55,107 bases of DNA, taken from assembly GCA_013001595.1 (NCBI GenBank), contig JABDMH010000048.1, positions 1 to 55,107 on the forward strand, in the 5' to 3' direction. Origin of the DNA: Saprospiraceae bacterium (GTDB lineage: Bacteria; Bacteroidota; Bacteroidia; Chitinophagales; Saprospiraceae). Position 1 is the first letter of the stretch, and each line of letters begins with the position of its first letter. The position numbers and the translations under genes are program-made. The notes under the pieces are model-generated. The model was not told the origin of the DNA and did no database searches. It was given only the letters and a program-made list of their open reading frames with translations. Positions 37,401-46,460 of this stretch are shown piece after piece.

Positions 37401-39202
37401 TCTATAGCCGCAGCATCTTGGGTAAAGACCGTCAACTGCTTATTTGCAGAGCATCCATTATCATCAGTCACTACAGCAGTATAATCTCCAGCTTCGAGAT
37501 CGCTAAAAATGGGTGACGATTGAGTCTTTGTTCCAATGCGATAAGAATATGGAGAAGAACCGCCATTAGCGCTGAGCTCTACCTGGCCATCATCCTGCCC
37601 ACAAGTTGCATTCATGACCACTGCTTCCAATGTAGGAGCGGTCGACGATCCACCAACTGTGGCTGCGTCTTGGCGTTCACATCCTGCCCCGTTGATGACG
37701 GTGACTGTATATGACCCCGGAGTAAGGTCATTGAATACATTGCTTGACTGAGCTCCATGTCCTATATCATAGGTAACAGCTCCAGAAGCTCCTGAAATCT
37801 GTATGGTAATTCGACCATTATTTTGGCCACATGTGGCATCTTGTACTATGACATTGGTGATGGCCAGCGTACATGACCCACCTCCGCCAGAGCCGCAATC
37901 TGTTAAGCAACCGGCGCTAGAAGCACTGCTCCTGAGCAGATCTCCAGGTTCGGGACCAAACCCATTGTTGAAATTTATTCCGGGATTTCCTGATCCTACG
38001 TGACAATAACTCATGATGGTTCCTCCAGATGTGGGTTCAGGTCCTGGATCACAACCACCTTCCGTCTGTCGACAATTATCTAGTGCTTGATTTCCTTGAG
38101 GTCCCCATTCACAAGCATGTGTATGTGGGCTACCGTAATTATGGCCCATTTCATGGGCTACAACATTGACAGTCCAAGAGTAGGTAGGAAAATTGGCATA
38201 AGACAAACCGATATCGCTATAGGCATAGTTATGACTACTGCTGCATAAGACATCTATATAAGCTAGGCCCCCATTACTAGAACCCGTATAGTCCAATAGA
38301 TGGGCTAGGTCTCCATTGAAATTTGGTCTTTGGCTCATAAACGAGCTCATCGCTGCCGACGAACTGCCGTTACTAAATGGGTCCGGAGAAGACCAAACGA
38401 AAATCTCAGATATTTCAACACCTAGTCCTTCATTGGCGTATAGCGTTGAAACACCATTAAACAGACCCGTCACATAGTTCTGTACATTACTAACACTATT
38501 ACCCTTGTTTTGGTAGAGCCCATAGCCTGTCTCAAAGTACACCTTGACACATTTGGCCGCAGATCGATCAGTTGTTTTTTGCCTTTTCTCCTTCTTTCCA
38601 TCCACACGCATGGCACCACAGCTAAAGTCCTGGAGAATCTGCAAATCTTGATCATGATAAATGACATGACTTCCAGCTTCATCCGACCATTTGCCGATTA
38701 CGACATTACCATGCTCCCTACCAGATATCAGACCAACTACTTCCCCCTTGTAAATACTTATGGAGGCGATCGATTGAGGATCGTCCTTGATGATGCCGCG
38801 GTAATGAATTCCTTGGGCTTCATAAGTCTTTCCTTCTGAGGTACGGACTTTGAAATCACTGGCAACTGGAGCAGCATTAAAAAGTTCCAACCTGATGGTT
38901 TGATCCATCATCGGAAAATCGAACTCAATCAATTCCGGATTAGCTCGCATCAGCCTCGCAGTGATTCGGTCATCCATCGTTGTAATTGTTGCGTTTTCCA
39001 CAATTCCCAACGCCCGTCCATGAAGGGGACTTTGGTTCTGGAGCTTAAAAAGGTGGTAGATAGGTATTGGCGAATTGCTTCGCTGATTTTTCTTTGAGAT
39101 GAGCTCTTTGGCGAGTCGATTTGGTGCACCTTCTTGACCAATCACCTGCGCAGATGCTGCCAATAAAATGAAGATTAAAATAATATATAAAGTTCTTCTC
39201 AT
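34412..39202 (-). CDS. Secreted M12B-type metalloprotease with ten SprB-like repeats and gliding/T9SS C-terminal domain
   Basis: A 1596-residue protein when started at ATG 39202, which opens a signal peptide (MRRTLYIILIFILLAASAQ). An earlier in-frame TTG at 39271 would add 23 unlikely residues. After a propeptide-like region, the reprolysin motif HEMGHNYGSPHTH starts at residue 350. From about 470 there are ten repeats of about 75-80 residues, each starting with a form of TTCGxNNG and ending in a DxxGCS-type turn: SprB-like modules. Ig/PKD-like domains follow. The end (about 1500-1596) matches the gliding-motility C-terminal domain: VITPNYDGKNDLLVF, then PEGVYFYMLTL. It is thus exported by type IX secretion and held at or released from the surface. 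Confidence 0.93.
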   Translation of the reverse strand: MRRTLYIILIFILLAASAQVIGQEGAPNRLAKELISKKNQRSNSPIPIYHLFKLQNQSPLHGRALGIVENATITTMDDRITARLMRANPELIEFDFPMMDQTIRLELFNAAPVASDFKVRTSEGKTYEAQGIHYRGIIKDDPQSIASISIYKGEVVGLISGREHGNVVIGKWSDEAGSHVIYHDQDLQILQDFSCGAMRVDGKKEKRQKTTDRSAAKCVKVYFETGYGLYQNKGNSVSNVQNYVTGLFNGVSTLYANEGLGVEISEIFVWSSPDPFSNGSSSAAMSSFMSQRPNFNGDLAHLLDYTGSSNGGLAYIDVLCSSSHNYAYSDIGLSYANFPTYSWTVNVVAHEMGHNYGSPHTHACEWGPQGNQALDNCRQTEGGCDPGPEPTSGGTIMSYCHVGSGNPGINFNNGFGPEPGDLLRSSASSAGCLTDCGSGGGGSCTLAITNVIVQDATCGQNNGRITIQISGASGAVTYDIGHGAQSSNVFNDLTPGSYTVTVINGAGCERQDAATVGGSSTAPTLEAVVMNATCGQDDGQVELSANGGSSPYSYRIGTKTQSSPIFSDLEAGDYTAVVTDDNGCSANKQLTVFTQDAAAIETDVTHTTCGENNGAIVISSSGGQAPFTYKLGAQTSSSGSFTDLAPGDYSAEIVDQNGCSDAQNVTVAASEAMEANLTIEGTTCGQTDGSISVSASGGAGTLRFSIGEGFGSDPDFVGLDAGAYIVQVQDADQCVLSMDAAVNASQAFSLKSTVSSTSCGLNNAAIALNIEGSSGPYIFRLDDKEQETPLFDQVAPGIYEVAATDADGCSQEETIEVAASIPIEVQADINHTRCAMDNGEVNLSVSYAVGGLTIASKNVVQSEPNFSGLAPGTYMFMVQDSLACRDSIVVQIDSSIELSMLPEVSDTKCGAENGSVVFKDVQGASPIIYNLSSIEDKEFAVVGSDSLFKDLPPGYHHVFAEDADDCVFRDTIEIAPSPGIMVQKEVDHTTCNLANGKIAIEATGGTGELTIRIDTTQDEDLIFEGLTANVYLLTVRDEADCIHRDTVEVNASTTPQVDPRIKHTTCGLNNGNAQLLVTGGIAPYHIYLNSEEESEFVNNLHPGNYQIRVVDSSDCVDTTSFMINPSTSPDLAYDIKAASCYQNNGSVSVSGSNGTLPYQFTLDMQNSINDTFSALDSGNYVLQIIDSVGCSDTALVTVAYDDQYQKPELPPLASICNGDPAILDAGLQDIVRGGQWFRDGIPSADTIATISVMEAGTYIFSIDYHDNCQLSDTTFVVVRQKPILNLTAKDTICRDSPFVPGQIDDAFTYQWSNDSIGPTVAFEQSDNYELTVTNEYGCSTKDTVNIEVVQPVVLTSSAEAYFICEGSTLTLLVEGAETYAWSADDPTFVPTPSSSLLVSPSIKTNYRVLGSNSCFEDTLDLSVSIRSREDVVTSDTVVIEGSPLALQVEGASAGIWNSPFDASCIECIETIIRPEQAGEVYVSYDDRHGCSWRDTVQIEVIPLADIFPRLINVITPNYDGKNDLLVFEGLDQFKSSKLQVFDQQGMPLYQNEAYDNAWDGQFEGSMLPEGVYFYMLTLELDDRIFHFDSDLTLIRD

Positions 39203-39377
39203 CAACGTACTACAGTGCTTATCCAATAGAGTCTCTGCTGATGGCACGTTACAATCTCTATGCCATGCCAAAGAAACCGGAATTTTTCTACTTCTCGGTT
39301 AGTGTCTTCAAGTTTTTTTGTGTGTCTAGTTCGATACTGCCAAAACTCAGCCAAAGTTTCTCGCTCGCTTGTAGGAG

Positions 39378-39896
39378 TTACTCAGCAGTAAACACGATTT
39401 CGATATTGCTATCGATCGAGGTAGGCGTGATCGATCTAAATCGCAGACCGATCTTGAAGTTGAGTGTCTCTCTATCTACTTCATCTCGATAATCTCTATC
39501 AATGGGATTGATGAAGACGTTTCTTCCCGCATTGAAGGGTATTTGGTTATTGAAGAAAATCTCTGTATCATCATCTTTATCGGTTTCATAAACCGAAATG
39601 GTAACTTCCTGAACAAAATCAAAATCGACCCTAGAGAAGGAACGAAGCACAGCACTTCCAGGTCGCAACACAAGTTCCTGATTTTCGGTGACACTGAATT
39701 GCTCCTTCAGTACTTCCATATTGGTCGGAACATTCTGCACTAGGTAGAAGTGTTTTTCGAAAGGACTCAATCCCGGACTGATCGTAAAGTCAAGTTGCAT
39801 GGGTATTTCAAAAAGGATGTCTGGGTTTTTACTACACCCCGTACTTAGCGCAGCCAGCACTACAATCCATCTGAAACTCTTTACTAGGACCAGCAT
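39378..39896 (-). CDS. Hypothetical lipoprotein
   Basis: A 172-residue protein. Its N-terminal signal ends in AALSTGCSKNP, a lipobox with cysteine 21. The mature part is rich in beta strands (MQLDFTISPGL, VDFDFVQEVTISVYETD, LNFKIGLRFRSI, IEIVFTAE) and resembles a single beta-sandwich. No family recognised. It stands 175 bases upstream of the metalloprotease start on the same strand and could share its regulation. The proximity to a surface protease/PorP pair suggests a cell-envelope role, but nothing in the sequence fixes one. Confidence 0.7.
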   Translation of the reverse strand: MLVLVKSFRWIVVLAALSTGCSKNPDILFEIPMQLDFTISPGLSPFEKHFYLVQNVPTNMEVLKEQFSVTENQELVLRPGSAVLRSFSRVDFDFVQEVTISVYETDKDDDTEIFFNNQIPFNAGRNVFINPIDRDYRDEVDRETLNFKIGLRFRSITPTSIDSNIEIVFTAE

Positions 39897-40013
39897 AAGG
39901 AAACAACGATAAAAAGAGGGAAATATTTGTTCACATATGCTAACTAAACTATTGCTATATTCAAACTATACAGTCTGTCTAAAATATCAAAACCAAAAGA
40001 TGAGTGACTGCTA

Positions 40014-41951
40014 ATGGGTGAACAAAAAGTACATCTACCCGAAAGTAAAGAAGACCTAAAGTCCTTTATTCGATCTCTGTTGGATGATGTTCGAGCATTG
40101 GAATATATGCTCCAAAACAATTGGTTTGAGAACGATATTCGAAGGATTGGAGCTGAACAAGAAATGGTTCTGATCAATCTCGCTGATCATAAACCTGCGA
40201 TGCTGGGTGAAATCATACTTGATCAAATGAAGGACCATGCGTGGCTTGAGTCGGAACTAGCTTTATTTAACCTCGAAATCACCCTCACACCTCAAACCTT
40301 TGAAGCTGATTGTCTCAGTAGATTGGAAAAAGAAACCTGCGATAGACTAAATATGGTTAGAGCACAGCTGGAGAAACATCAGAGTGCCCCCATCCTGACG
40401 GGAATCTTGCCCACGTTGCGCAAATTTCACTTATCGTTAGATAATCTAACACCTAAGACACGGTATAAAACTTTAATGCATGCCATCAATGAACAGCTTC
40501 TCGGATCGGAATATGAGTTAAGAATCAGTGGTATCGATGAGTTGATGATCAAACATGATTCTCCCATGTTGGAGGCTTGCAATACAAGCTTCCAAGTACA
40601 TTTACAGGTGTCGTCAGATGAATTTGTGAAAATGTACAACATTGCACAAACGCTTGCTGCCCCCGTCATGGCCGTAGCAGCAAATTCACCGATAGTCTTC
40701 GGAAGAAGGTTGTGGCATGAATCACGGATCGCTATGTTTCAGCAGTCTATAGATACCAGATCCTCTCACAAACATATGCGTGAGCGAGCACCACGAGTAG
40801 ATTTTGGTAATGCTTGGTTAGAAAACAGCATCCTAGATATCTATAAGGACGACATTACACGCTACCGTGTATTAATGAGCAGTGATGTAAGTGAGGATTC
40901 ACTGGGAATGATTGAAAATGGTGAAGTACCTAAGCTAAAGGCCTTGCAAGTCCATAACTCCACGGTATATAGATGGAATCGACCTTGTTATGGTATCAGT
41001 GATAATGGTAAGCCACATTTGCGCATTGAAAATCGTGTTTTACCGGCGGGACCAACGGTCTTAGATGAGGTATCCAATGCGGCATTCTGGTTAGGGCTGA
41101 TGATCGGATTTGCGGAGAAATACAGTGACATCACCGAACATATCCTATTTGCGGAAGCCAGGGATAATTTCTTCAAAGCAGCAAGATATGGCATCGATAG
41201 CACCTTTAGTTGGATCAACGATACCAAGAAAAGCGCCATACCTTTAGTACTTGAGGAATTACTGCCCATTGCCAGGGCGGGTCTGCAATCGCGAAATGTG
41301 GACCAGAATGATATTGACAAATATCTAGGGGTGATTTCTTCCCGTGTGGAAAAACATATGAATGGTGCCAGATGGCTGCTAAGAGGCTACACACGTCTAG
41401 TAAAAGAAGCAAGCAAAGATGAATCACTGACTGCCCTGACCGCGTCTATGCTAAAGAATCAGATAAAAGAAACCCCGATACATGAGTGGCCTGAACCAAG
41501 CATTGGGGCACTCGAAGACTATGAGCCAATGACATTGACCGTAGGTGAGTGTATGACAACGGATCTATTCACTGTCAGAAAAGAGGACATCCTGGAACTC
41601 GTGGGTCAAATGATGGATTGGAGGCGATTGCGATATATGCCTGTTGAAGATGACAAAGCTCGCCTGGTTGGATTGGTTTCAAGTCGTCAAATCCTACGTG
41701 AATTCCTCAAAGAGGCTTCCGGTGAAAAGTCAGGTATGTCTGTTGAAGACGTGATGATCAAAGATCCGGTGACTACTACACCACAAACCAACATTAAAGA
41801 AGCAATGGCTACTATGAAGGAAATCAAGGTGGGCGCTTTGCCTGTGGTCAATGAGCAAAAGGAGCTAGTCGGGATGATCACAGAGACGGATTTTCTCAGA
41901 ATTACTGCACGGCTACTGGAAAGTTTGGAAGAGCAAAAGAGAAATGGGTAA
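40014..41951 (+). CDS. Glutamate-cysteine-ligase-like (GCS2) protein fused to a CBS domain pair
   Basis: A 645-residue cytoplasmic protein. Residues about 35-400 resemble the GCS2 family of carboxylate-amine ligases: IRRIGAEQEMVLIN (the GxExE-type start), LESELALFNLEITLTP, NTSFQVHLQVS, and a LRIENRVLPAGPTVLDEV segment. Residues about 505-640 form two CBS motifs (VGECMTTDLFTVRKEDILELV; VEDVMIKDPVTTTPQ with GALPVVNEQKELVGMITETDF). GCS2 enzymes join glutamate, or another acid, to an amine using ATP; CBS pairs sense adenine nucleotides. The likely meaning is an ATP-grasp-independent ligase regulated by energy state. The substrate is not known. Confidence 0.85.
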   Translation: MGEQKVHLPESKEDLKSFIRSLLDDVRALEYMLQNNWFENDIRRIGAEQEMVLINLADHKPAMLGEIILDQMKDHAWLESELALFNLEITLTPQTFEADCLSRLEKETCDRLNMVRAQLEKHQSAPILTGILPTLRKFHLSLDNLTPKTRYKTLMHAINEQLLGSEYELRISGIDELMIKHDSPMLEACNTSFQVHLQVSSDEFVKMYNIAQTLAAPVMAVAANSPIVFGRRLWHESRIAMFQQSIDTRSSHKHMRERAPRVDFGNAWLENSILDIYKDDITRYRVLMSSDVSEDSLGMIENGEVPKLKALQVHNSTVYRWNRPCYGISDNGKPHLRIENRVLPAGPTVLDEVSNAAFWLGLMIGFAEKYSDITEHILFAEARDNFFKAARYGIDSTFSWINDTKKSAIPLVLEELLPIARAGLQSRNVDQNDIDKYLGVISSRVEKHMNGARWLLRGYTRLVKEASKDESLTALTASMLKNQIKETPIHEWPEPSIGALEDYEPMTLTVGECMTTDLFTVRKEDILELVGQMMDWRRLRYMPVEDDKARLVGLVSSRQILREFLKEASGEKSGMSVEDVMIKDPVTTTPQTNIKEAMATMKEIKVGALPVVNEQKELVGMITETDFLRITARLLESLEEQKRNG

Positions 41952-42037
41952 CATCTATCTTTCCTAATTCACATTTGTTTGCAAATTAGGAGGGAGTATT
42001 GACTGTTGATAGTCACTGACCAGGAGACTGGATTGCG

Positions 42038-42070
42038 TTTGATATTCCCCATTGAATTATAGTACTTTTG
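42038..42070 (+). promoter_or_regulatory. Bacteroidota-type promoter of the aconitase gene
   Basis: TTTG (42038-42041), a 21-base spacer, and TACTTTTG (42063-42070) match the Bacteroidota sigma-A consensus TTTG-N19-21-TAnnTTTG. The -7 box ends 33 bases before the ATG. This is the best promoter in the window. Confidence 0.7.
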
Positions 42071-42103
42071 CCACCAAATTCTTAAACGCAAAAACCAATT
42101 TAT

Positions 42104-44371
42104 ATGGCATTCGATATTGATATGATCAGGGCCTACTATGATGGGCTGGCACAGAAGGTTAATAAAGCCAAGCAGGTGCTTGGTAAACCACTAACGTTGA
42201 CAGAAAAGATTCTGTATACGCATTTGCACCCTGAATCGCCACTACAAGCCTATAGTCGCGGTAAGGATTATGTGTTTTTTGCACCGGATCGAGTTGCCAT
42301 GCAAGATGCCACGGCCCAAATGGCATTGCTTCAGTTTATGATGGCGGGCAAAGATCAAGTTGCGGTACCGTCTACCGTCCATTGTGATCACCTTATCCAG
42401 GCAGAGGTTGGAGCAGACAAAGATCTCCGTACCGCCAATGAAGTGAATAAGGAGGTGTATGATTTTTTATCATCGGTTTCGAATAAATATGGCATTGGAT
42501 TTTGGAAACCTGGAGCGGGCATTATTCATCAAATAGTCCTGGAGAATTATGCTTTCCCTGGAGGTATGATGATCGGCACGGACTCGCATACCCCTAATGC
42601 AGGAGGACTAGGAATGGTGGCTATAGGTGTTGGCGGCGCTGACGCTGTGGACGTAATGGCCGACATGCCGTGGGAACTGAAGATGCCCAAGGTAATTGGA
42701 GTCAAACTCACTGGCAAAATGTCAGGATGGACCTCATCTAAAGATGTGATTCTCAAGGTAGCGGGTATTTTGACCGTCAAAGGTGGTACGGGAGCCATTG
42801 TGGAGTATTTTGGACCTGGGGCTGAATCACTTTCTTGTACTGGCAAAGGTACCATCTGTAACATGGGTGCTGAAATAGGGGCGACCACTTCGACCTTTGG
42901 ATATGATGAAGCCATGGGCAGATATCTTAGGGCGACAGATCGAGCCGATGTGGCAGACTTAGCCGACCAGGTAGCTGAGCACCTCACTGGAGATCCAGCG
43001 TGCTATGAAGATCCAGAAAAATATTTTGACCAGGTGATAGAAATTGATCTATCAACGTTGGAACCCCACGTCAACGGACCCTATACACCGGACTTGGCCT
43101 GGCCAATTTCTAGCTTTGCCAATGCAGTCAAAGAAAACGATTATCCAGAGGAGCTTGAAGTTGGATTGATAGGATCCTGTACCAACTCATCCTATGAGGA
43201 TCTGTCTCGAGCTGCCTCGTTGGCTCGTCAAGCAAAAGACAAGCAGCTAAAGGTCAAATCAGAATTTACCATCACTCCCGGATCTGAGCAAATACGGTAT
43301 ACCGTTGAACGTGATGGCATTTTGGATGTATTCGAAGATATTGGAGGTGTAGTCCTTGCCAATGCATGTGGTCCATGCATCGGTCAATGGGCCCGACATA
43401 CCGATGATCCGAAAAAGAAGAATTCAATAATTACATCCTTTAATCGAAATTTCTCTAAGAGGAATGATGGCAATCCTCAGACACATGCCTTTGTAGCATC
43501 TCCAGAATTGGTGACCGCAATGGTGATGGGTGGCAAATTGACATTTAATCCATTGACAGACTACTTAGTAAATGAGGATGGGGAAAAAGTTAAACTTGAC
43601 CCACCAGTAGGAATTGAGCTACCCCCGAATGGCTTTGATGTGGAAGATGCAGGCTTTCAGCCTCCATCAGAAAATGGTCAGGTCGTCGATGTATCGGTAG
43701 ATCCAGATAGTAACCGACTTCAACTATTGACTCCATTTCAACCCATAGACTTGGCGCAAGTAATCGCTATGCGTGTATTGCTGAAAGCCAAAGGTAAATG
43801 CACCACCGACCATATTTCCATGGCAGGTCCTTGGCTCAAGTACAGGGGACATCTGGAGAACATCTCCAACAACTGTTTTATTGGAGCCATCAACTACTTC
43901 AATGAAGAAGCGAATAATGTGCTGAATTACGTGGAGAATAAATATATGGGTGTACCAGATTCTGCCCGCACCTATCAAACTGCGGGTATCGGCACCATAG
44001 TCTTTGGAGAGGATAACTACGGAGAGGGTTCAAGTCGGGAGCACGCAGCCATGGAGCCTCGATTTCTAGGTGTGAAAGCTGTCGTCGTAAAGAGCTTCGC
44101 TAGAATCCATGAAACGAATCTGAAAAAGCAAGGTATGCTGGCCCTTACTTTCGCTGATCCAGCAGACTATGATCAAGTGCGTCAAGATGATACCGTAGAT
44201 ATTTTGGATTTTAATGACATGTCTCCTGCTGGTCAACTTACCATCAAGTTGAATCACGTTGACGGTACCAGTCGCACATTTAAGGTCAACCATACTTATA
44301 ATCAGGCTCAGATCGATTGGATTAAGGCTGGAAGTGCGCTTAATAAGATTCGAGAAGAGAACAAGGCTTAG
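42104..44371 (+). CDS. Aconitate hydratase (mitochondrial-like type)
   Basis: A 755-residue TCA-cycle enzyme interconverting citrate and isocitrate. The cluster-binding cysteines are visible in [10 protein letters not shown] (one) and [10 protein letters not shown] (two), as in 4Fe-4S aconitases. Other motifs are [37 protein letters not shown] and the C-terminal swivel domain with [19 protein letters not shown]. Length and motif style match the eukaryote-mitochondrial-like form usual in Bacteroidota, not AcnB. It has its own promoter and is closed by a strong terminator, so it is monocistronic. Confidence 0.96.
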   Translation: MAFDIDMIRAYYDGLAQKVNKAKQVLGKPLTLTEKILYTHLHPESPLQAYSRGKDYVFFAPDRVAMQDATAQMALLQFMMAGKDQVAVPSTVHCDHLIQAEVGADKDLRTANEVNKEVYDFLSSVSNKYGIGFWKPGAGIIHQIVLENYAFPGGMMIGTDSHTPNAGGLGMVAIGVGGADAVDVMADMPWELKMPKVIGVKLTGKMSGWTSSKDVILKVAGILTVKGGTGAIVEYFGPGAESLSCTGKGTICNMGAEIGATTSTFGYDEAMGRYLRATDRADVADLADQVAEHLTGDPACYEDPEKYFDQVIEIDLSTLEPHVNGPYTPDLAWPISSFANAVKENDYPEELEVGLIGSCTNSSYEDLSRAASLARQAKDKQLKVKSEFTITPGSEQIRYTVERDGILDVFEDIGGVVLANACGPCIGQWARHTDDPKKKNSIITSFNRNFSKRNDGNPQTHAFVASPELVTAMVMGGKLTFNPLTDYLVNEDGEKVKLDPPVGIELPPNGFDVEDAGFQPPSENGQVVDVSVDPDSNRLQLLTPFQPIDLAQVIAMRVLLKAKGKCTTDHISMAGPWLKYRGHLENISNNCFIGAINYFNEEANNVLNYVENKYMGVPDSARTYQTAGIGTIVFGEDNYGEGSSREHAAMEPRFLGVKAVVVKSFARIHETNLKKQGMLALTFADPADYDQVRQDDTVDILDFNDMSPAGQLTIKLNHVDGTSRTFKVNHTYNQAQIDWIKAGSALNKIREENKA

Positions 44372-44386
44372 TGAATCAACATACAG

Positions 44387-44413
44387 GGCGGATCAGCAAT
44401 CCGCCTTTTTTTT
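44387..44413 (+). terminator. Intrinsic terminator after aconitase
   Basis: GGCGGAT (44387-44393), a five-base loop, ATCCGCC (44399-44405), then eight T. It lies 15 bases after the aconitase stop. Confidence 0.92.
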
Positions 44414-44511
44414 GCCTAGCGCTCGACGTCTGCTTGTCCTCAACTCCAAATTTGTTTTTTGGTATCTTCCTCCAATTAAAACATTAGTTAACCAATTTAA
44501 TCCATCTTACT

Positions 44512-44943
44512 ATGTTAAAGGAATTCAAAGAATTTGCCATCAAAGGCAATATGTTAGATCTAGCCATAGGTTTTATTTTGGGTGCTGCTTTCAGTACCGT
44601 GGTTAAATCCCTAGTTGATGACATTATTATGCCGCTAGTATCCGCAGTACTAGGAAGTCCAGATTTCACGAATCTCTTTGTTGTTCTTAAAGATCCGGCT
44701 GATGTTGCGTCTGTCAACATGACTTCTATTGAAGCTGTCCGCGAAGCAGGTGGTATTGCCTTGGGCTACGGCCTTTTTATCAATGCCGTCATTGCCTTTT
44801 TAATCATGGCATTCATCCTTTACCTTATTGTAAAGAATGTCAACAAGCTCAGAGAACCTGAGGAAAAGATCGTTGAAGAACCTGCAGGACCTACACAAGA
44901 AGAGCTACTAGCAGATATTCGTGATCTGTTGAAGAAAGGATAG
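44512..44943 (+). CDS. mscL: Large-conductance mechanosensitive channel
   Basis: A 143-residue inner-membrane channel that opens under membrane tension and releases solutes during osmotic down-shock. The family start FKEFAIKGNMLDLAIGFILGAAFSTVVKSLVDDIIMPLV (amphipathic helix plus TM1, in pieces) is clear. TM2 is LFINAVIAFLIMAFILYLIVK near 84-104. A charged cytoplasmic helix ends the protein (PTQEELLADIRDLLKKG). The length is normal. It stands alone between two terminators. Confidence 0.97.
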   Translation: MLKEFKEFAIKGNMLDLAIGFILGAAFSTVVKSLVDDIIMPLVSAVLGSPDFTNLFVVLKDPADVASVNMTSIEAVREAGGIALGYGLFINAVIAFLIMAFILYLIVKNVNKLREPEEKIVEEPAGPTQEELLADIRDLLKKG

Positions 44944-44979
44944 TTTACCTTCCTCAAAGAATTCCTGATAAACCAATAG

Positions 44980-45011
44980 AGAGCTGATCTAGCTAGATCA
45001 GCTCTTTTTTT
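44980..45011 (+). terminator. Palindromic intrinsic terminator after mscL
   Basis: A perfect 26-base palindrome (44980-45005; left arm AGAGCTGATCTAG) is followed by a T-run to 45011. It could also end the convergent gene at 45041, although that side has no T-run. Confidence 0.85.
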
Positions 45012-45040
45012 ATCCACAATTTCAAACTGAAGTGCCCACC

Positions 45041-45550
45041 CTACTTTGCAGCAGTCAGCTTTCGCCACCCATACATCGCAATCGCCAGCGTGATCAGGAA
45101 GCCCAGGACGGCTTGATAGAACGGCACAAAGGTAATTGCTATGATGTGAGTGCGATCAAGGAACCACATGATTATGAGTATGGCTGCGATGATCAAGAGC
45201 AATCCACTAAGTTTACCAAAGCCGGGAATCTGATCAAAAGAGACATTCTTTCTAATCAACATCAATGTGGCGATCATTGATATAATCGGTAAGATCTGAG
45301 TCCAAATATCGGCTTCAAATACACTTTGCCGCTCAAATAGAAAGAGATAGATATTGAGTGTCACTGCAAAGATACCCGGTATGCATACTACATAAATCAA
45401 ATAGGAGTATAAGTACTTCCATGGTGAAATATGACCTTCACCTCTTCCAAGTAGCCAAGCCAGGAGCGCAGTGAGTGGACAGGCAATAAAAAAGAAAATC
45501 AAAATTTCTGGATTCATGGCCAGCAGATCGAAAAACTCCTTCAGGGTCAT
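45041..45550 (-). CDS. Small multi-pass membrane protein of unknown function
   Basis: A 169-residue protein with about five hydrophobic helices: residues 15-34 (EILIFFFIACPLTALLAWLL), 47-72 (LYSYLIYVVCIPGIFAVTLNIY in pieces), 83-98, 112-130 and 138-160 (AVLGFLITLAIAMYGW). The C-terminus is short and basic. I recognise no family. It is convergent with mscL and has the repeat-rich gene-free stretch as its upstream region. Confidence 0.75.
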   Translation of the reverse strand: MTLKEFFDLLAMNPEILIFFFIACPLTALLAWLLGRGEGHISPWKYLYSYLIYVVCIPGIFAVTLNIYLFLFERQSVFEADIWTQILPIISMIATLMLIRKNVSFDQIPGFGKLSGLLLIIAAILIIMWFLDRTHIIAITFVPFYQAVLGFLITLAIAMYGWRKLTAAK

Positions 45551-45627
45551 ATCATCATTTTAATCTGACAAGTTAGAAGTTTAGTATTGCTTGACCAAGT
45601 GGTCAAACATTCCCAGCTGAGCTCACA

Positions 45628-45819
45628 CATTTTTTACAAAAATGGAAAGGGTTAAATGACAGGGGGGCATGCTCATAGGTTTCCATGATATTAATACAAC
45701 CTGAAAAACAGAATTTTATTATGGTCTGTCATAGGGTAGCCGCTGATCATCAAACAACAACCCAATAGTCACCCTGAGTTCAGGCATTTTTTGCAAAAAT
45801 GGAAAGAGGGTAGTGACAG
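45628..45819 (+). repeat. Two direct copies of a 35-base repeat
   Basis: Copies at 45628-45662 and 45785-45819 share CATTTTTT, then ACAAAAATGG or GCAAAAATGG, then AAAG, and both end in TGACAG. They are imperfect copies about 157 bases apart. Confidence 0.7.
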
Positions 45820-46413
45820 ATTATCGATGGAAATCTGCATGAGGGATTGTCATGATTTTGTTCAAAAATCCCGCCAATCCGAGGGTTGATCCTTAGAATA
45901 ACCCCGGGTTTAACCCGTGGCAAAAAATATTAGACCTCAAATGGGGTCTTTTGAAATCTCCATTCAGGAAGAATTCGGTGCTTGCAAGACGGGAATCTGT
46001 CAATTACCGATATTCAATTGAATAAATGCAACTTATGAAATCTGTCATAGGTAGTGAAACAACGGGAAATCGAAGGGTAGGTCATGATAGAAGGCTTCGA
46101 CTGCGTTGCACTCCGCTCAGCTTGACTTTGTATGTGGGTGTGTTTTTTGAAGTTTTACTACTGATGTTAGATGCCTGAATTACGGCAACTTATAAAATCT
46201 GTCATAGGTAGCGTAGCTTTGGCGAAGTCGAACCAATTGATCCGCACAACTTGTCTCAGGGTGTTGGGGTGATCAGGTGTCGAGGTTTTATGGTCACCGC
46301 AGATCAAAGGTAGAGGCGCATACTATTGCGCCGTAATCAAATCAAGTAAAAGTCAGGGTGAGTGGAAACATTTTTCCAAGATTGAATGGAGATAAGGGTC
46401 TGTCATAGGTAGC
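45725..46413 (+). repeat. Four copies of TCTGTCATAGGTAG
   Basis: Copies start at 45725 (with one extra G), 46041, 46198 and 46399. The copies at 46041 and 46198 are also preceded by nearly identical 12-base sequence (CAACTTATGAAA / CAACTTATAAAA), so 26 bases match with one difference. A weaker relative, ATTGTCAGAGGTGTG, lies near 46457. Confidence 0.75.
45902..45920. repeat. REP-like inverted repeat
   Basis: CCCCGGGTTTAACCCGTGG is symmetric about its central T with one mismatch. Short GC-rich palindromes of this type often occur as repetitive extragenic elements in Bacteroidota; its copy number in the genome cannot be judged here. Confidence 0.5.
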
Positions 46414-46460
46414 TCAGCGCTATTCTTGCGTAACGGATGTCTAAAATTCCTTATAGATTG

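Larger units (their letters stand above)
45551..46460. other. Gene-free, repeat-rich 0.9-kb stretch
   Basis: No protein frame, tRNA or terminator is convincing here. The stretch is built of short degenerate repeats (listed separately) together with fragments such as GCACTCCGCTCAGCTTGAC (near 46109) and GGCGAAGTCGAACC (near 46221), a kind of scattered intergenic repeat. It looks like an accumulation site of small non-coding repeats. Confidence 0.6.

Noticed and set aside
45551-46460. CRISPR array or insertion-sequence remnant in the repeat-rich gap
   Set aside because: Repeat copies are unevenly spaced and imperfect, no spacers of constant length exist, and no cas or transposase fragment can be read.
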